Source: UBA5018 sp947463165 (GTDB lineage Bacteria > Cyanobacteriota > Cyanobacteriia > PCC-6307 > Cyanobiaceae). From it: a DNA stretch of 64,000 nucleotides. Location of the stretch: NCBI GenBank assembly GCA_943371245.1, contig CALRTY020000002.1, positions 124,001 to 188,000 on the forward strand. The letters are read 5' to 3'. A program made the position numbers and the translations under genes. Within the stretch, counting starts at the first letter, position 1, and the number at the start of each line of letters is the position of its first letter. Under the pieces are notes generated by a model. That model made no database searches. It had not been told where the DNA came from and saw nothing but the letters and a program-made list of their open reading frames with translations. Below, in pieces: positions 61,707 through 64,000 of this stretch.

Positions 61707-61743
61707 GGTTTACCTGAGCGGTTTACCCGAAGGGTTTACCTGA
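61704..61743. repeat. Short repeats starting at the psbT stop codon
   Basis: TGAGGTTTACC, TGAGCGGTTTACCC, GAAGGGTTTACC, TGA. The GGTTTACC core is kept and TGA heads most units. Confidence 0.8.
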
Positions 61744-61751
61744 AACGATCT

Positions 61752-61778
61752 GCCCCCGCCGTTGCGGGGGCTTTTTTT
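61752..61778 (+). terminator. Rho-independent terminator of psbB-psbT
   Basis: GCCCCCGC, loop CGTT, GCGGGGGC, seven T. Confidence 0.96.
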
Positions 61779-61863
61779 GTCCACAGCCAACTGGCGTACG
61801 GCCCTTCTCAAAACAAGACCGGGTGTCTACACTTGTCGCAACGGTTGCTTGTGATGATCGGGG

Positions 61864-62361
61864 ATGCAATGCCCCTCCTGCCAACACACTGATAGCCGGG
61901 TGCTCGAATCAAGGGCTGCCGATGGAGGCAGGAGTGTGCGCCGCCGCCGCGAGTGTTTGAACTGCGACTTCCGCTTCACCACCTACGAGAGGGTGGAAAC
62001 GGTGCCGATCACCGTGGTTAAGCGCACCGGCAGCCGGGAGACCTTCAATCGGGGCAAGTTGTTGCACGGGCTGCTGCGGGCCTGCGAAAAAACCGGCCTG
62101 GAGCCCGCTCACCTGGAAGCGGTGGTCGATGAGATCGAGCTGCAGCTGCAGCAACGCGGTGGTCGAGAGGTGGGCAGCGCTGAAATTGGCGAGCTGGTTT
62201 TGCAGCAGCTGGGCGAGATCAGCGAGGTGGCCTACGTACGTTTTGCCTCGGTTTATCGCCGTTTTCAAGGCATCAGCGACTTTGTGGCCGCTTTAGAGCG
62301 GCTAAATCGACGCGGCGCTGCCCAAGGCACCACCAAGGTGCGGCTTGCTGTGATCAGCTGA
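61864..62361 (+). CDS. nrdR: Transcriptional regulator NrdR
   Basis: 165 residues: zinc ribbon MQCPSCQHTDSRVLESR with CLNCDFRFTTYE, then an ATP-cone (VKRTGSRETFNRGKLLHGLL). Represses ribonucleotide reductase genes. Confidence 0.97.
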   Translation: MQCPSCQHTDSRVLESRAADGGRSVRRRRECLNCDFRFTTYERVETVPITVVKRTGSRETFNRGKLLHGLLRACEKTGLEPAHLEAVVDEIELQLQQRGGREVGSAEIGELVLQQLGEISEVAYVRFASVYRRFQGISDFVAALERLNRRGAAQGTTKVRLAVIS

Positions 62362-62536
62362 GTCGGCGCCACAGCCACAGCTGACCCGGTTCCACAGCCA
62401 CATCCCGATCTTCAGCCCGATCTTCAGCCAGGGCCAGCATCAGCTCGGCTTGATAGGCTATGGGGCTGCGCTCTCAGCTGGCGGGCATGAGCGCAAATCC
62501 CTTCGTAACTGCCTATTGGCAGGCCGCCGACATTCC

Positions 62537-63595
62537 ATGACCGTGACCCCTTCCGATCTCACCAGCATCGAGGCCGATCTCGACCTGGCCGCCGATGCGG
62601 CAGTTGACGATTTCGACCTCGCCATTCCGGAAGAGGTGCCAACAGCTGATGACCCGGGCAGCCGTGCTAGCCGCCGGGATCTCGACGGGGTGGGCTTCAC
62701 CCTCGACGAGTTCGCTTCGCTGCTGAGCAAGTACGACTACAACTTCAAACCCGGTGACGTCGTCAACGGCACCGTGTTCGCCCTGGAAGCCAAGGGCGCC
62801 ATGATCGACATCGGCGCCAAGACCGCCGCCTTCATGCCCCTGCAGGAGGTGTCGATCAACCGCGTTGAGGGCCTCAGCGACGTGCTGGAGCCCGGCGAGG
62901 TGCGCGAATTCTTCATCCTCAGTGAAGAAAACGAAGACGGCCAGCTCACCCTCTCGATCCGCCGCATCGAGTACCAGCGGGCCTGGGAGCGGGTGCGCCA
63001 ACTGCAAAAAGAAGACGCCACCATCTACTCAGAGGTGTTCGCCACCAACCGCGGTGGCGCCCTGGTGCGGGTCGAGGGTCTGCGGGGCTTCATCCCGGGC
63101 AGTCACATCAGCACCCGCAAGGCCAAGGAAGAACTGGTGGCAGATTTCCTGCCGCTCAAGTTCCTGGAGGTGGACGAAGAGCGCAACCGCCTGGTGCTCA
63201 GCCATCGCCGCGCCCTGGTGGAGCGCAAGATGAATCGCCTGGAAGTGGGCGAGGTGGTGCTGGGCACGGTTCGGGGCATCAAGCCCTACGGCGCCTTCAT
63301 CGACATCGGTGGGGTGAGCGGTCTGCTGCACATCTCCGAGATCAGTCACGAACACATCGAGACTCCCCACACGGTGCTCAACGTGAACGACCAGATGAAG
63401 GTGATGATCATCGACCTCGACGCCGAGCGCGGTCGCATCTCCCTCTCCACCAAGGCCCTGGAGCCCGAACCCGGCGACATGCTCACCGATCCCCAAAAGG
63501 TGTTCGACCGGGCGGAAGAGATGGCGGCTCGCTACAAGCAAATGCTGCTGGAGCAGGCCGAGGACAACGAGCCGATGGGTGTCACCCTCGACTGA
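62537..63595 (+). CDS. rpsA: 30S ribosomal protein S1
   Basis: 352 residues with three S1 RNA-binding domains, the usual cyanobacterial number: KPGDVVNGTVFALEAKGAMIDIG, the second after RIEYQRAWERV, and VGEVVLGTVRGIKPYGAFIDIGG. ATG 62537 is preferred; the frame is open upstream. nrdR precedes on the same strand. Confidence 0.97.
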   Translation: MTVTPSDLTSIEADLDLAADAAVDDFDLAIPEEVPTADDPGSRASRRDLDGVGFTLDEFASLLSKYDYNFKPGDVVNGTVFALEAKGAMIDIGAKTAAFMPLQEVSINRVEGLSDVLEPGEVREFFILSEENEDGQLTLSIRRIEYQRAWERVRQLQKEDATIYSEVFATNRGGALVRVEGLRGFIPGSHISTRKAKEELVADFLPLKFLEVDEERNRLVLSHRRALVERKMNRLEVGEVVLGTVRGIKPYGAFIDIGGVSGLLHISEISHEHIETPHTVLNVNDQMKVMIIDLDAERGRISLSTKALEPEPGDMLTDPQKVFDRAEEMAARYKQMLLEQAEDNEPMGVTLD

Positions 63596-63605
63596 GGAAT
63601 ACTTC

Positions 63606-64000
63606 GTGGCCCAGTTGCTGCTGCGCGGTGAACCGATCGGGAGCGAGGGCCGCGGCGATCGGATTCGGGCGGTGCTGTTCGATAAGGACGGCACCCTTTC
63701 GATTAGCGAACCCAAACTGCTTGCCCTGTCCAGGGCAAGGCTGTCGGCCTGCCTCAGCTTGCTGAGGCAGCGGCAACCTGAATTGGCAGCGGCTGTGGCA
63801 GCGGATCTAGATCAGCTCCTGGCCCGGGCCTATGGCCTCTGCAATGGCGGCCTGCACCCAGCCGGCACCACGGCGGTGGCCAGCCGCGACCACAACTTGA
63901 TTTCCACCGCCACCGCTCTGGCCCAGGTGGGCCTGGGTTGGCCAGAAGCGGTGGAACTGGCCGAGGCGGTGTTTGAAATCACCGATCCCCTGGCGGTCGG
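63606..64000 (+). CDS. HAD-family hydrolase, 3' end cut by window edge
   Basis: GTG start; about 131 codons visible. The HAD motif I is RAVLFDKDGTL (the Asp nucleophile) near residues 20-30. The rest of the cap is not informative. Starts 10 bp after rpsA. Confidence 0.85.
   Translation, partial: MAQLLLRGEPIGSEGRGDRIRAVLFDKDGTLSISEPKLLALSRARLSACLSLLRQRQPELAAAVAADLDQLLARAYGLCNGGLHPAGTTAVASRDHNLISTATALAQVGLGWPEAVELAEAVFEITDPLAV

Overview
The window is GC-rich cyanobacterial chromosome. It carries psbB (CP47), psbT and psbM, petB/petD, petH with a CpcD-type linker domain, a phycocyanin beta subunit, the divinyl reductase bciB, the circadian kinase sasA, zwf-opcA, and minC and minD-minE. The high GC, short intergenic gaps and small regulators fit a picocyanobacterium of the Synechococcus/Cyanobium group, probably freshwater or brackish. 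This placement is inferred from gene content only. There is no phage, IS element with an intact transposase, plasmid origin or CRISPR array.

Layout. 1-9.7 kb: a group 2 sigma factor (cut by the window edge), an rRNA pseudouridine synthase, a RodZ-like protein, malQ, bciB, an LCP-family protein, prs and a GHL10 hydrolase. 9.7-17 kb: pepN, sasA, tRNA-Glu, an SRPBCC protein and petH. 17-26.6 kb: zwf-opcA, cobyrinate amidase, acylphosphatase, a GAP-family membrane protein, a RecD-like helicase, a DUF212 protein and crtE. 26.6-33 kb: a gene-poor accessory stretch with a pirin, small proteins, DUF2808, a GST and many repeats. 33-39 kb: a low-oxygen tetrapyrrole locus (acsF2, ho2, hemN) with an orphan cpcB, an ArsR-type regulator and a pentapeptide protein. 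39-46 kb: methyltransferases, gor, and a lower-GC block with an MBL-fold protein and a secreted protein, then a GH100 invertase. 46-58 kb: petB-petD, ctpA, an HD protein, minC, minD-minE, tRNA-Thr, secreted proteins, tsaC-prmC, dprA and a thioesterase. 58-64 kb: a universal stress protein, psbM, a ferredoxin, psbB-psbT, nrdR, rpsA and the start of a HAD hydrolase.

Two things stand out. First, the low-oxygen locus: acsF2-ho2-hemN lie in one direction, as in the micro-oxic operon known from Synechocystis, but an ArsR-type repressor lies divergently, an unpaired cpcB lies convergently, and acsF2 has a single in-frame TGA that splits an otherwise complete 357-residue protein. A shared ATAACGA motif precedes acsF2 and ho2.

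Second, the window is full of young direct tandem repeats with units of 11-19 bp in spacers, and of 9-24 bp (multiples of three) inside genes. Many arrays begin exactly at a stop codon, so each unit carries a copy of the stop (gor, the RecD-like gene, DUF2808, the pentapeptide gene, psbT, bciB/malQ). Others are in-frame inserts in linkers of conserved enzymes (PrmC, RecD-like, MalQ, TsaC, DUF212). This looks like an ongoing duplication process and is the least explained feature of the sequence. Several long perfect hairpins without a T tract are a further unexplained class.
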